DNA of 64,000 nt, taken from Lotus japonicus (lineage: Eukaryota > Streptophyta > Magnoliopsida > Fabales > Fabaceae). Position numbers and translations under genes: made by a program. Under the pieces are notes generated by a model. The model made no database searches and had not been told where the DNA came from. It worked only from the letters and a program-made list of their open reading frames with translations. Position 1 is the first letter of the stretch. Each line of letters opens with the position of its first letter. The stretch spans positions 35,701,780 to 35,765,779 of the forward strand of contig NC_080041.1 in the NCBI RefSeq assembly GCF_012489685.1, given 5' to 3'. Below, piece after piece: positions 12,239 to 23,975 of the stretch.

Positions 12239-13390
12239 AAAATTAATTTTTTTATTTTGGATTCTGGAATATTTTAAAGTTATGAAAAAAAAGATTTTAA
12301 TCCGCCATGGAAGTTTTCTAGTTTTACCTTCTAATTTATGATACTTTTAATTTATTCATAAATAATAGACTATATTTCCAATCCCACGTAAAAAAAATCT
12401 AAGTTTTGAAGTTATGAAAAAAAATCTTTTAGGCCCCCGACCCCGTGGAAGGTTTATAGTTTTACCTTCTTATTTATGATATTTTTAATTAATTTATTCA
12501 TAAACAAATAGATTATATTTGTTAATTTATTCCGATCCGGGGTGAAAAAAAATCTAAGTTTTAAAGTTATGAAAATTATATTAAAACATTTTCTATTGGT
12601 TTCAACTTGATAGTATTTTCATGTCAAATCCTCCTCATGTAGGATTGTATATAATTAATAAATATATACTAAATATGTTAATTTTTCTCTAATTCCCTGT
12701 GGGAGCCCTATATGGCTATATTCACAATCAAATTTTAATGCTTATGTATATCTACTCTTAAATTATTTATAAAGTATGGGAAACATACTAAAATTAAATA
12801 AAAACATATACTCTATTACTTCCAACTTGAAAGTATAGACTATATTTGTTAATTTATTCTAACTCCAGTGTGACTAATGTTTAAATCAAAACTTCATATT
12901 TTTTTATATATTTACTTCTAAACTTATGAAAAAAAATGAAAAATTACATTAACTTTCATTTTTTTGTTTTTTTACTTGGAAATATATTAATGTAAATGTT
13001 CTTTCCCGTGGAATTCCTATTTTCAATGATTTTATAAATCTACTCTTAAGATTATTTAAAAGTCTGGAAAAAGTACTAAAATTATATTAAAACATGTTGT
13101 ATTAGTTTCAACTTGAAAGTATTTTCATGCAAAATGTTTCTTATGTAGGAGCTTTTTACTATATAATTAAGAAATATAAACTAAATATGTTTATTTTCTC
13201 TAATTCCACATGGGAGCCATATATTCACAATCAATATATTTATATTTACTCCTAAAGCAATTTAAAAAATCAGTTTTTTTTTCAATTAATTTTAACATGA
13301 AAGTATATTAATGTAAAATATTCATCCGTGAAAACCTTTTATCATCTAATCCAAGAATAAATAAGGAACAAATAAAAACCTTTGTACTGT

Positions 13391-15449
13391 TAGGAATGGC
13401 CCAGGCTTATCCCACCTGTTCTTTGCTGATGATGTGCTTCTTTTCATTAAGGCAAAGGATAGTCAGGTGAGACTCTTGAAGAAATTACTGGATAATTTTT
13501 GTAAAGCTTCTGGCCTGAAGGTGAATGAGGCAAAGTCAAAAATCCTTGCGTATTCAGGTATTAGTAATCAAAAGAAAGCTAGTATTGCTAATATTGCAGG
13601 TATTCTTTTTACTGAGGACATTGGAAGATACCTGGGATTCCCTATATTCCAGAAGCGGACTACAAAGGAGGACTTTAATTTTATCTTTGATCGTATCAAT
13701 TCTCGTCTGGCGAATTGGAAATGCAAGCTCCTCAATAAAGCTGGGAGGCTCACTCTTGCTCAGTCAGTTATATCTTCAATGCCAGCTTACTGCATGAGTC
13801 AGGTTTGGGTGCCTCAAGGTGTGTGTGACAAGTTAGACTCTATCATTAAAAATTTTATTTGGAAAAATAGAGATGGCAAGGGATTAAATCTGGTCGGCTG
13901 GGATCGAGTTGTTGTGCCTAAGCGTTTGGGTGGTTTGGGACTCAGGAAATCTAGGGATCACAACGTTGCTTTGCTGGGTAAACATGTTTGGCAGATTCTG
14001 GGTGAGCAGGATAAACCTTGGGTTCATCTCCTCAAAGCTAGTTATTTTCCATCTCAATCCTTCCTTGAGGCGGAGGTGCAGCGGGGCTCACCTGTTTGGA
14101 GAGCGTTTCAGAAAACAGTTGCAGTGTTAAGGCCTGGTTTTGAGTTTAAAGTTGGGGATGGCCTATCCTCGTTCTGGTTTTCTTCCTGGTGCACGACACA
14201 ACCTCTGGGCCAGCAAGTGCAGTACGTTCATTACCATGACACAGAGCTTCAATTAAAAGATGTATGGGATGGTGATAGGTGGAGGCTGGAGCGTTTGTGG
14301 ACAGTGCTTCCAGAGGACCTTGTTGAAAAAATTAAAGAGTTCCCTGCCCGTATTAATTCTCATGTGCCAGATAGTATTCGCTGGACAGGGCATGTTAGTG
14401 GCGAGTATTCGACTTCTACGGGGTACAATTGGCTCATAAATCATAGAATGACCGTGAATGAAGTTGCTCCCAGTGGTCACTTGCATTGGAGTTGGATTTG
14501 GAGACTGAAGGTCCCGTTAAAGTGCATCATGCTCATCTGGCTGGCGGTGCATGATGCGCTTCCGACTAACTATTGTCGCTTCAGGCGTGGCATTGCTCCT
14601 TCGGCACTTTGTGTTCGCTGCAATAGTGGGGAGGAATCAGTCCTTCATAGTCTTCGTGATTGCCCCATGGCTATGCGGGTTTGGAATATGATGGGTTTTG
14701 ACACTTCTAGCGTTGTGTTTGGCCTGTTAGATTGCCAGCGGTGGCTTCATGAGGTGTTGTCAGACTCGTGCTCCATGGCTGTAGCGACCCTGTGGTGGAT
14801 TTGGCGCGCTCGGAATGCTTTCTGTATGGAGAATCTCAGCATGAGTGATCAATTCCTAGGCACTAACATTGCTGTCATGGGGGATGAGGTGGGACGTTGG
14901 CTTGCTGGCCTTGATAGTGGCTCGTCTTCATCCCCGCGCTTGGTCAGGTGGCAACCCCGTGATCCTAACTGTCTGATTATCAATGTCGATGGGAGCGTGA
15001 GGGGTGAACCGCGAAAAGGTGGGTTTGGAGGCTGCTTCCGTAGTGGAATTGGTCAATGGTATGGGGGGTTCTATGGGCACTGTAATGACCCCAATATCCT
15101 GCACCTTGAGCTGTTAGCCATCTTTCATGGTTTATCCTTGGCCTGGAACCGTGGTGTGCGCGCTGTGGAGTGCCAATCTGACTCCCTTGATGCTGTCAAA
15201 TTGGTCTCCTCTGTTCCTCCTTTAAGACATTCCTATGCATCCCTTATATGGGATATTAAGGATCTTCTTAGTCGCTCTTGGCAGGTGGTGGTGTATCATA
15301 CGCTGAGGGAAGGAAATGCTTGTGCAGACTTCTTAGCGAAGCATGGAGCGGAGCAGGATATGCCTTTAGTGGTTATAGAGCAACCCTTGGAGGGTTTGAG
15401 GTTTTTGGTTTTGGCTGATGCCTTGGGAGTCTCCTCTGTGAGGCCTTAG
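13391..15449 (+). CDS. LINE ORF2 C-terminal part: RT fragment, zinc-binding region, RNase H
   Basis: An open frame of about 685 codons without internal stops, missing the N-terminal endonuclease and most of the reverse transcriptase. The catalytic FADD box is at 13422-13433. A Cys/His zinc-binding region typical of plant L1 elements follows (about 14470-14700, CVRC at 14608-14619 and HSLRDC). An RNase H domain covers about 14970-15360, with NVDGS, LELLAI, CQSDS and ACADFLA supplying the acidic residues. It has no initiating ATG in the correct context, so it is not expected to make a functional protein. The intact frame suggests a fairly recent insertion. Confidence 0.9.
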
Positions 15450-15488
15450 CTGTCTTTTTCTTTATGGAATGTACCAAAAAAAAAAAAG
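13391..15488 (+). mobile_element. 5'-truncated L1-type LINE with A-tail
   Basis: It begins abruptly inside the reverse transcriptase palm and ends ATGGAATGTACC followed by a run of A (15475-15487). This is the structure of a 5'-truncated non-LTR insertion. The upstream DNA is the AT-rich repeat field. No convincing target-site duplication was found by eye. Confidence 0.88.
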
Positions 15489-17270
15489 TTTAATTCAAAA
15501 TTGGATTCAGATTTCCTTTATAGTAGTTTTCATTTTTTATGGTGAACTTTGTTTAGTAAAGAAAGCTAATTCTTTTGTCAAAAACACTCATTAACGACAT
15601 ACTAATTCAACACATAAAATACAAATAGGTTTAAGTAAGCAATTCAAATTCATAAAACATAATATTTCACATCATCGTCAACTACATTATTGCTTTCACC
15701 AAGGATTTTTCTTTTTTTAGAGAACATGCCCAAAGCTCCAAGTCTTCAATTCTTTCAGTTCTTGCATTTCTCCAAATCATTTTCAACATTTGCAAGATAT
15801 TATTCCCCAATCATGTTTATGTTACTCGATCGTTCAATTTCTCTATTCTTACCTTCTTTCATGCTAGAAAAATTCTCTTCTTTGCACTTCTCAATTTACA
15901 CAAAAACATAGTATCTTTATTAAGGACTTGTTGTGTCAATAGTAGACATGAGACTATGCTTCAGTACTGCAAAAATGTATGCCACATTCCATTAAAAATG
16001 ATATTGGGTAATGTAGTGATGAAAAGCCAAGCATAAATGTATACAAAAATTAATTAGAACTGACTGATATAAAAAGTGAAAAAAAAAACATGAGAAAGAT
16101 AGAAAAGTAACAAATTACTTTGTAACACATAGATTGTAGCAAATGACAAAACATATACTCCTCTAGCTATACCCTCTTGGCATCATAATTGTAACACCTT
16201 TATTATAATTATTCAATAATATAGCAGAAAACCAAGATAAGTGGACATTTATTCAGAGCTATACCTCCTTGTGCCTTCTTTCTGACTCTCTTTATGTACA
16301 TAGTTTAATACATTTAAAACATAGGGTAGTTCGGAAAAAAGTCACGTTTAAACCTCAAACTAAAATGGATTCTCTAATCTACAATATTCATCTAGAAACA
16401 TGGCTCCATATGATCTCTTGATACAACCTGTTCAAAGATGCCATAGTTCATGGTAAGATAAATCACATTGCAAATAAATGACAAATAAACCCCTTGTTCA
16501 AAAGTATATATAAAAGCCATACCAGAAAATAGAGTTTCGCCAAAGAATGTTGGGAAAAATTGTCTGGGCAATAGCCACCACCAATGCCTACATACTCAAC
16601 CTCCGAAACTTTTTTTTTTGAAAAAAGCTCTTTGGGGGGAAGTCACCATATGTGATAAAATGTGGTCAATGAGTCAATGAGTAGTGTAAACCGTAAAGAG
16701 TCATGTTGATGAAGAAGCCACCACATGTGATTAATGACTCATCTGAAACTGCAAAATACAAATGAAAATTATTGACCTGAAAGTAGGAGTAATGTTAGTT
16801 ATTTCAAGTATATTAAATTCGATCAATTTCAATTACTATTAAGAAATGCAAAAGTTTAAAAGCAATTACGAAAAATGGTAAGAGAAAAAAATTCTTAACA
16901 ACAATATTAATATGTCCTACAAAGTTAGATGAAGATTGCACCCATGCTGCCTGCAAAATGACAAACAAAATTGGAAAAAAATTGTTACTTAGTGAGCGAA
17001 CTTAAATTATAATGATTATGGCATCTTATTGAATTGGAATCGATAAAACTCGAGAACCTGCATCAGCAAAAAAAATGCAAACAGGAAGAAAATAAAGCAA
17101 AAAACAGCCAAAAAATAAACCAGGAGGCCTTAGTATACATGAAAGAAAAAGAGAAAATTAAGCACAACACCATCTTACAGTATATAGAGCTCCAATGATT
17201 CTTTCGCCGCTTGAGGAGAAGATACATATCCCAAGCTTGAGCTTGCATGTCCAACAAAAAAATTCAAAAT
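15489..17270. other. Intergenic, no gene seen
   Basis: AT-rich DNA. The minus strand at 16900-17260 has several splice-like junctions (for example a TTTGCAG-type acceptor near 16955) that could be downstream exons of the unrecognised gene at 17312-17698, but no family supports them. Confidence 0.4.
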
Positions 17271-17311
17271 TAAATATTGGTAGAATGAATAAGTATTATC
17301 TAATCTAATAT

Positions 17312-17698
17312 TTAAAAATTATAAGTGAAAAAGATAGCACGTTGCTGCAAATGAAATAATGGAGTTCTTCCATTAGAAGTCAATGTAGTTGGGAGGTCTT
17401 GAACTTGTGACTCAAAACGACTGGTCTTTAACTTCTTTGTATGCCTTGGAGCAGGATGATTCTCATCAATTATAGCAGATTGATCCAATATTGGGGCTGT
17501 GGAATTATGAATAATAGGCAGTGTATGCTCAACGACCATTGGAGCTGATCTTTTAGCTCTTATAGCAGCCATACGCAAAATACAGCTTTCCTTTGCACTA
17601 CTGCTGTCCATTTTTTGACTTTGCAGAAAAAGAACTCCAGTATGGAGATTTAGACACTCAATACAAATGAACCTTTTGTATTGGATTGAAGTACCCAT
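17312..17698 (-). CDS. Hypothetical protein, possible first exon of an unrecognised gene
   Basis: A 128-codon minus-strand frame. An internal Met begins MDSSSAKESCILRMAAIRAK, followed by a basic/polar stretch with RHTKKLKTSRFESQ. I recognise no domain, signal peptide or membrane segment. In its favour, a TATA-like box lies about 80 bp upstream and codon use is less AT-biased than the surroundings. A possible splice acceptor inside (CATTTGCAG) hints that the true coding region may differ. It could be a host gene fragment or part of a transposon-borne gene. Confidence 0.35.
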   Translation of the reverse strand: MGTSIQYKRFICIECLNLHTGVLFLQSQKMDSSSAKESCILRMAAIRAKRSAPMVVEHTLPIIHNSTAPILDQSAIIDENHPAPRHTKKLKTSRFESQVQDLPTTLTSNGRTPLFHLQQRAIFFTYNF

Positions 17699-17774
17699 TG
17701 TACTTCATTTCAATATATTATTCTTTGGTTTATAAAAAAAAAAACTCAATACAAAGAAAGACCTTGGGTGTGCT

Positions 17775-17784
17775 CTATTTATAG
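17775..17784 (-). promoter_or_regulatory. TATA-like box upstream of the 17312-17698 frame
   Basis: The minus strand reads CTATAAATAG followed by AGCACACCCAAGG, a good match to plant TATA boxes. It lies about 80 bp upstream of the first ATG. Confidence 0.45.
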
Positions 17785-17830
17785 TGTTTGAAGCCTAATA
17801 ATTATAAAGGTTCCACGGTTCCACCATGTG

Positions 17831-17890
17831 ACATTTATTTATTTATTTATTTTTTTTGCTACATCGGAAAATAAACATTTATTTTTTATT
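17831..17890 (-). mobile_element. Ultra-short SINE tail, minus orientation
   Basis: A T-run followed by GCTACATCGGAAAA (about 17851-17872) is the reverse complement of the CCGATGTACC(A)n SINE tail with one change. The flanks ACATTTATTTATTTATT and ACATTTATTTTTTATT look like an imperfect target duplication, but the sequence is low-complexity. Confidence 0.5.
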
Positions 17891-18865
17891 GAGCAGCCAT
17901 AGTAATAACATTTTTTTTTTTGTAAGTTTAAAAAGTAATTTCGAATTTTGCTATAATTTATGCAGCACCTCATTGAAACATGTTTCCATGTAAAAACAAT
18001 TATTATCATTTATCTCAGCCGCTGGAAAAAGAAAATATCAATGGACCAATTTGAAATATGTACTCTCATATCAAGAATACATTTAAAATTTAAATTTACC
18101 ATATTTTAAAACACGTGTAAACAATAAATGGAACAGTAGATAATTCACCAATGAATCTTTAAAGGACGCGCAATAGTCATAATCACGTTTTTTTAACAGA
18201 AGGTAGGAAGTTTGTCAATTATTAATCACGTATAAAGAGGTAAATTTTGGAAAGGCCTCTAACAGAATTTAAAGAACACTCAAAGACTAATACCATATTG
18301 GCTAGATTAGTGGTGACATTAAATAGATTGTGAACAAATTTTTAAAGGTAGAAAAAAATCCAAAAATAAAGTAAATTGCATGTGCTATTACATGGCTACC
18401 CTTCAATAAAAATACAATTAGCAAGAAAGCCACTCCCAAGTTCCCAAAAGTGGTAATAACATTTTCTTTTTGATTTTTTTTAATCTCGCAAAAAAAGCTG
18501 AAACCTCCCTCAATGGACGCCAAGTGTCAAAAGTTTCCATCTTTTAGGTTCTCTTTTATATACTATTTAGATTAAACTAGTTGATATTGTGACAATTTCT
18601 GCACTTGCAACAATACGTTTTCTAGTCTGTAATTTATGAAACAAAAAGACCGCATAAAGGTAAGTCATAAGGGTGAATGAATCAAAACTCTTATATTTTA
18701 TAGAATCCCGAAGGAGCCACAGCAAATCCATATACAGATTGTACACGCTCTCCGAGATGACAGTGAGTGTGTGAAATGTTGGGTTTTTTTCCTCCTAAGT
18801 GGGCTCAACTTTATGGAAAGAAAAAAAAATAGTTTTTGGGCCAAGCCCAAGTTTCTTTTTATTTA
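17891..18865. other. Intergenic, no gene seen
   Basis: AT-rich, with no supported coding region or identifiable element. Confidence 0.5.
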
Positions 18866-19168
18866 CTCCCTCCGGTCCTATTTATAAGTAACAAAAAAAA
18901 TTCACATAGTTTAAGAAATGTAGTTAAACTAGATAAAATGCATTAAATATGTCTTGAATCAAAATAAACTTCCAAAATTACCCTTTGTTATTAGTGTTGG
19001 AAAGTGGGAAAGAGAGAGAATAATTAAAGAGACACATTTTACAAGTTAGAATTAATAAGGGCATCATTGGAAAAAAATAATTAATATAGCTCAAACTTTC
19101 ATTTGGTTCTTATAAAAAGGACCAAGATTTTTCTTCTCTTTCATGCTTATAAATAGGACCGGAGGGAG
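18866..19168. mobile_element. Stowaway (Tc1/mariner) MITE, 303 bp
   Basis: Terminal inverted repeats CTCCCTCCGGTCCTATTTAT and ATAAATAGGACCGGAGGGAG, flanked by TA on both sides (18864-18865 and 19169-19170). CTCCCTCCG termini with TA duplications define Stowaway elements. Confidence 0.95.
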
Positions 19169-19170
19169 TA

Positions 19171-20096
19171 AAAGGTTTGAAACCCTTGTTTTTGTGTGTG
19201 AGAGGTGCAGCAACCTGAATTTGGATTTCACGTATTTGGCCGCAGTTGGAGAAGAATTTTTTTGTCTCTGACAGATTTTTCCGGTACATCGTTTGTTCTC
19301 CGTTTCGGATGAATTTTTAGTATGTCCTTCGCGTCTGTGAGCTCTTCATATTAACCCGTGTTATTTGAGATTTTTCTTCTCCGTTGTTTGGGTGATTTAC
19401 TCTTTTGTTGTGGGGTTCTTTTGTTGTATCTTATTTCCACCTTTATCGGTGCAGTTTTTCCCTTTTGTTTTTGGGTTTGTTTCCACCTTTTTCGGTGAAG
19501 CTTTTGATGTCGTGGGACATTATTTTGTAACCATTATTTTTCTTATAGTGGATTACTTTGTGGTTGTTTACTTCTCATATTGAGAAGGTTTTTCCACATT
19601 AAAATTCTTTTGCCTCTACTTTATTTTTATTGTCTCTGTGGTTATTTGGATTTGCTTTGAAGGTTGTTCAGTTCTCACAAGTGAATATTTTTCCGCTCCG
19701 CCACTCAATTCCCAACATAAAAGAGAGAGGCACCGATAAACAACTATATATCTATCCCCTATTTCAAAAACTGACAGTGTGAGGTCATATAGTGATCTCT
19801 TGATCTTGCGAGTGTGGGCAACCCAATGGAATTGATAGCAATCCTCTTGTTCCTCTATTCTCATCATGAACCATCAATAATTGCCATCAATATTTGCATT
19901 AATCATTTGCTTTGGATACTAATGGACCACACAACATACTTTGTCAAGCAATATATTAGTCTTTATTATCACCACATGCATGTGATCGATATGATTGATA
20001 CTTTTAATTTTATGCAAGTTCTCAAGTTTTGAGCCTTGTCCATCAATAAACTCTTTTTGAGTGAACTAACATTATTATGATGTACATATTTGTGAT
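19171..20096. other. Intergenic, no gene seen
   Basis: T-rich ORFs (19365-19583, 19616-19867, 19814-20032) have no recognisable similarity. Confidence 0.45.
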
Positions 20097-21602
20097 TAGG
20101 GGTGGAAGTAGGTCAGACCGCCGACAGGGGCTTATGGCCTAGCATACGTCATGCCAGACCAAATTACTAAATAGATGAGCTCAAGGTTTTTTTAAAAGCC
20201 TATTTAGCTAAAAAGGCTAGACTTGGACCACACAAAAAACTTTACAAGCCTAATAGGCCGGCCTATTTAAATAAACATATATTTATTTTATTATTTTCAT
20301 TAGATTTATTTTATAATATTTTAAATTATATACTTGTTGAACTATTTATATGTTTAAATATGTGACACTATGTAATGATTTAACAATATAAGTCTCTTTA
20401 GAAAATGACTACTGACGAAATTCTAGCAACCGTATGACAGATGTTTTACCAGATGTCTAAGACATCTTGTACAACATTACACAAAACACAGCAAACACTT
20501 AAGCAAGTTAAAGGACAGAAAAACTAAAAATCATACAAGAGATTGTTAACCCAGTTCGGTGTAATATCACCTACGTCTGGAGGGTTTTCAACCGAGAAAG
20601 ATAATCCACTATTATAGAGAAATTGTACATGAAAGGTCTCTCCAGTGTCCCAGTTCAACTACATTTTCTACCTATCTCTACCCGTGGCTTATTACTTAGT
20701 CCTCCCCTAAGTATGAGAGCTCCTCTCACTTTCTCACTCTCAATCACTGCCACAATTATTAAACTCTAACAAGAGCACAAAGACATATCTCAAGATCACA
20801 CAACTAACACAACTCTTAGCTTACAACAATGACATATAGCTGCCAAGAGAACACTCAGTATGAACTCGATAAACCCTAATACAAAACACACGGTGAGCAC
20901 CTAGCAACTAGGTCTTGGGTCTTCATAAGTAGTAGTCTTCCAGGCATTGTCTTCGTTGGGCTTGAAAGAGCACAGAGTCCACACACACGCAATCAGGAAG
21001 TTGTTTCAGAAACAAACAAGTAACAAATCTGCACAGAATCTCCAAACCGTGAATTAAGGTGAAGATACAAACTTCCACAAATAGCCCCAAATCAAACCCT
21101 TATGAACCGGGTTTGACAACACTAAATATCTCCTTTGACGGCGCACAAAAGCTTCCAACAATAACCTAACTTGATCACAAAGTAATCATCACAAAGCTTC
21201 ACAAAAACTACCAAGTAACAGAACGTCTCCCAGGGACAAATGTCATAGCACGATGTTACAACATCTTGTCCGACACTTTGGCACACATAAACATTTGCTA
21301 AAATGCAGACAACCATAACAAAGGAACAACACTTACTTATAATCATATTATTGTATTTTAAATCATTAGTTTATAAATTTGTTGACATGTTTACAAGTAA
21401 AACTTTCAGTCTTCTTGAATGTATTGCAATGAAATATGCTTTTAAATAGGCTATCAGACCATACTAGACTCCCAGATAGACAGGCTTAGGCCTAAAAAAA
21501 AGCCTTTGACGGGTTACAGGCCAGGCTCAGGCCTTAAATATTTTAAGCAGGCTCGGCCTATTTAAGTAAAGCCTAGTGAAACCCAGCCTACTTTCACCCC
21601 CA
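20097..21602. mobile_element. Non-autonomous hAT element, 1.5 kb, with probable internal insertion
   Basis: TIRs TAGGGGTGGAAGTAGG on the left and CCTACTTTCACCCCCA on the right, flanked by the 8-bp direct repeat TTTGTGAT (20089-20096 and 21603-21610). The outer ~300 bp on each side are related in inverted orientation, with AGGCCTA/TAGGCC words. The middle (about 20410-21340) differs in composition and contains GTTAACCCAGTTCGGTGTAA, which suggests a separate insertion. Confidence 0.9.
20410..21340. mobile_element. Candidate insertion inside the hAT element
   Basis: The AT-rich palindromic arms of the hAT element are interrupted here by ~0.9 kb of more balanced sequence containing CCCAGTTCGGTGTAATATCA and CCACTATTATAGAG, words I associate with copia-type LTR DNA. 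No TG...CA termini or target duplication could be fixed, so both boundaries and class are uncertain. Confidence 0.35.
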
Positions 21603-21972
21603 TTTGTGATTCAAACATAATTGTTTTATGTGAAAAATATATCTTCTTTGTTTTTTATTATATGTCACTTTTTAAAAAAAATATTTTTAAATACTAGTAT
21701 AAGTAACTTTCTAATATTTAGAAATTATTAAGTATTTTTTCTAAATTTACGTTCACATTTAATATGAAAGAGATAACGAAATATTGAAAAGTTGTTAATT
21801 TAGAGAAAAATTCATGAGAAACTAAATAGATAATTGAAGTAGAGTGAGAAATTAATTGAGTTTGTAAGATTTTAATTAAGAGTAATTAATTTAGAAAATT
21901 TTAAACTAACTTTCTTAATTCTAAAGAATTAGATAAATGTCACTATTAAGTAAAAAGGAATGAAACCAAGAG

Positions 21973-22090
21973 TCCCTGTAGGATAACTCAAGTGGTAGGA
22001 GCTGTGAGACATATGAGTTGGGCATGGAAGGTCCAGAGATCAATTCCTAGCGGGTGCAATTTAACTTTCCGATGTACCAAAAAAGAAAAA
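21973..22090 (+). mobile_element. tRNA-derived SINE
   Basis: A box-like GGATAACTCAAGTGGTAGGA at 21981-22000 and B box-like GGTCCAGAGATCAATTCC at 22030-22047, then GGGTGCAATTTAACTTTCC and GATGTACC with an A-rich tail. It resembles a tRNA only in these two internal promoter boxes and cannot fold as a tRNA gene. The 3' tail matches the LINE at 13391-15488 in ATGTACC(A)n. Confidence 0.85.
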
Positions 22091-22238
22091 ATGAGTATTA
22101 ACAATTAACAATAATTTAATTTAAGGTAGGGTTAATAATTTCAACTACTTTATCATATATATTGTCCACCAAAAAGATTCTACTTTCCCAGTAGAAATGC
22201 AATAATCCACACTTATTTGATTTCGACATGTCTTAATG

Positions 22239-22425
22239 GAGTAATGATATATACACACCTCATTTTTAAAACACTTTATTTCCACCTCTTTTTGTTTCTA
22301 TCTCTCTCCTCTTACCATCTATCACATCTCATACTTTCTCTTCCTTACTTTTTCTTTTCTTCCTATCTCTCTCATCATTCCACCTCACACACCTCAAAAG
22401 AGAGGTGTGTGAGTAACATTATTCT
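22239..22425. mobile_element. Mutator-like MITE, copy 1 (187 bp)
   Basis: The left end reads GAGTAATGATATATACACAC; the right end is its imperfect complement (GAGGTGTGTGAGTAACATTA, then TTCT). The flanks GTCTTAATG (22230-22238) and GTCTTAAAG (22426-22434) form a 9-bp duplication with one mismatch, the length used by Mutator-like elements. The CT-rich interior matches the copy at 59117-59302. Confidence 0.8.
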
Positions 22426-22434
22426 GTCTTAAAG

Positions 22435-23970
22435 TGTAAGAGAAAGGTGATATAGACACATACAATATGGCTATGTAAAGGACAACGTTTGGCAGCTCAA
22501 GTTCTATTTTCTTACTTACAAAGCTTCAAATCAAATGAAAGTATGGAACAACTTTTTTAATGTAGTAGAGACAAGCTGTCAGGGACCAATCAATATGTCC
22601 AACTAAACTTTTCAATATGATATAATTGAAACAATCATGTGAGGTGAGAAATTTAAAATGGAAAAAGGAACACAGCACAGCACACCGGTTCTTGCATATG
22701 TCAAATGAAAAATCATTTTGGCGTAACAACATTTATTTTTACAGGAACGGCTAAAAATATTCTCTTCAAGCCAATCCATTGAGTTATTTCTGACCAACTG
22801 ATATCAATAAAATATAGAACATTGATTACTTGTTTTTGTTATGAATAACTATAATCTGATTCCTTCAGAATAATCTGCAGTTTTGGACTGTTGGGACGAG
22901 GATACATGCACCGTCAATGCATGTGAGGAGAATCTTTGTGTCTTTCATCCGTGGCATGATATTTTTTCAATAAAATAAAATGACATATATAGATAAGGCA
23001 CAATCTTAAAAAAAATTGTAAATTTTTTTAAAAAGATTGTAAAAAGTATAAAGACCCAACAAGATACAATATATATACAACGTAAGTTGAACCAAATCCC
23101 AGCACGAAAAATTAATTAAATTGTCTAAAGAACCGAAAAACTCAAAAAGAAACCAATGGATCGCCAAACAAAACAAACATTTGACAAAGAACCATCTAAA
23201 GCCGAAAAATACTCAGGATACAAGAAACTCAGCAAACAATCCCAAACCCCGCAACCCAAAACGAAACACCTGCAAACTTGCAAAACCCACCAGCAAATTA
23301 CAACCCAAAAAACAAAGTGCCCAAAAAGACTGGTCTCACCTATTGACTACCGAATCAGGCACTCCCGAGAAAAATCTTGTAACACCCACTCTGTAGTGCC
23401 CAAGATCTGAACAAGGAAGGGAGGATTGGCCAAGCAAGAGAGGAGTGACTAGAAAAGTAGAAAGGAGAGAATAAAAGAGGAAAGCATCAAACGACCCCTC
23501 CAAATAGAGCCTTTGCAATAATAATCTAAAACAATTATAAAACATATGCAATATAATAATCATAAACAAAAATTAGAATAATAATATTATATTTATTCAT
23601 TTATTATTTTATTACAATTATTATTTTGGTCCATTGCATGATCCAACACTTTTATTCTTATTTGCGGCTTACTTTTTTAAGCCTATCAATCATTTTTTCA
23701 AGCTTCAAAATTTCTTTCTGAAGAGTAGAGGGAGTTTCTTAAGCTTGTGTCCATGATCCTTGTCAATTATATCTACTGTCCTAGCAACGGTTTCTCCCCA
23801 GCAACATTTTCTCGAGTTCCTCTATTAGGATCCTCCATTATTCTCAAATAATTTGATACTCAAACTCAATGTCTTTTAAATATATCTAAACTACTACTAA
23901 TAGCAAGACAAAAAAAAAATTACTACTAATAAATAAATTCATTTCACAAATAATATGTCAACACAAGTAA
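22435..23970. other. Intergenic, no gene seen
   Basis: A Lys/Asn/Thr/Pro-rich ORF at 23121-23396 is compositionally biased and unrecognised. The rest is AT-rich. Confidence 0.45.
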
Positions 23971-23975
23971 AAAAC

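Larger units (their letters stand above)
10440..13390. repeat. AT-rich field of degenerate ~300-bp repeats headed by a GC-rich palindrome
   Basis: The field starts with the palindrome CCCGTGCCGGTGCACGGG (10459-10476). After it, related blocks recur, each containing a version of ATTATATTAAAACATTTTCT followed by ATTAGTTTCAACTTGAAAGT, then TTCTCTAATTCC and ATTCACAATCAA. Copies are recognisable near 10870, 11140, 11480, 11580, 12570, 12750, 13040 and 13260. Spacing is irregular and identity low. No coding capacity. Family unknown. Confidence 0.6.

Noticed and set aside
13391..15488. LINE target-site duplication
   Set aside because: I compared both flanks and found only short A-rich matches, not enough to call.
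21973..22080. tRNA gene
   Set aside because: A and B boxes are present but there is no acceptor stem or anticodon arm, and the tail matches other dispersed copies; this is a SINE.
23121..23410. Two overlapping Lys/Pro-rich ORFs
   Set aside because: Biased A/C-rich composition, no family, and frames overlap with similar composition, suggesting chance.
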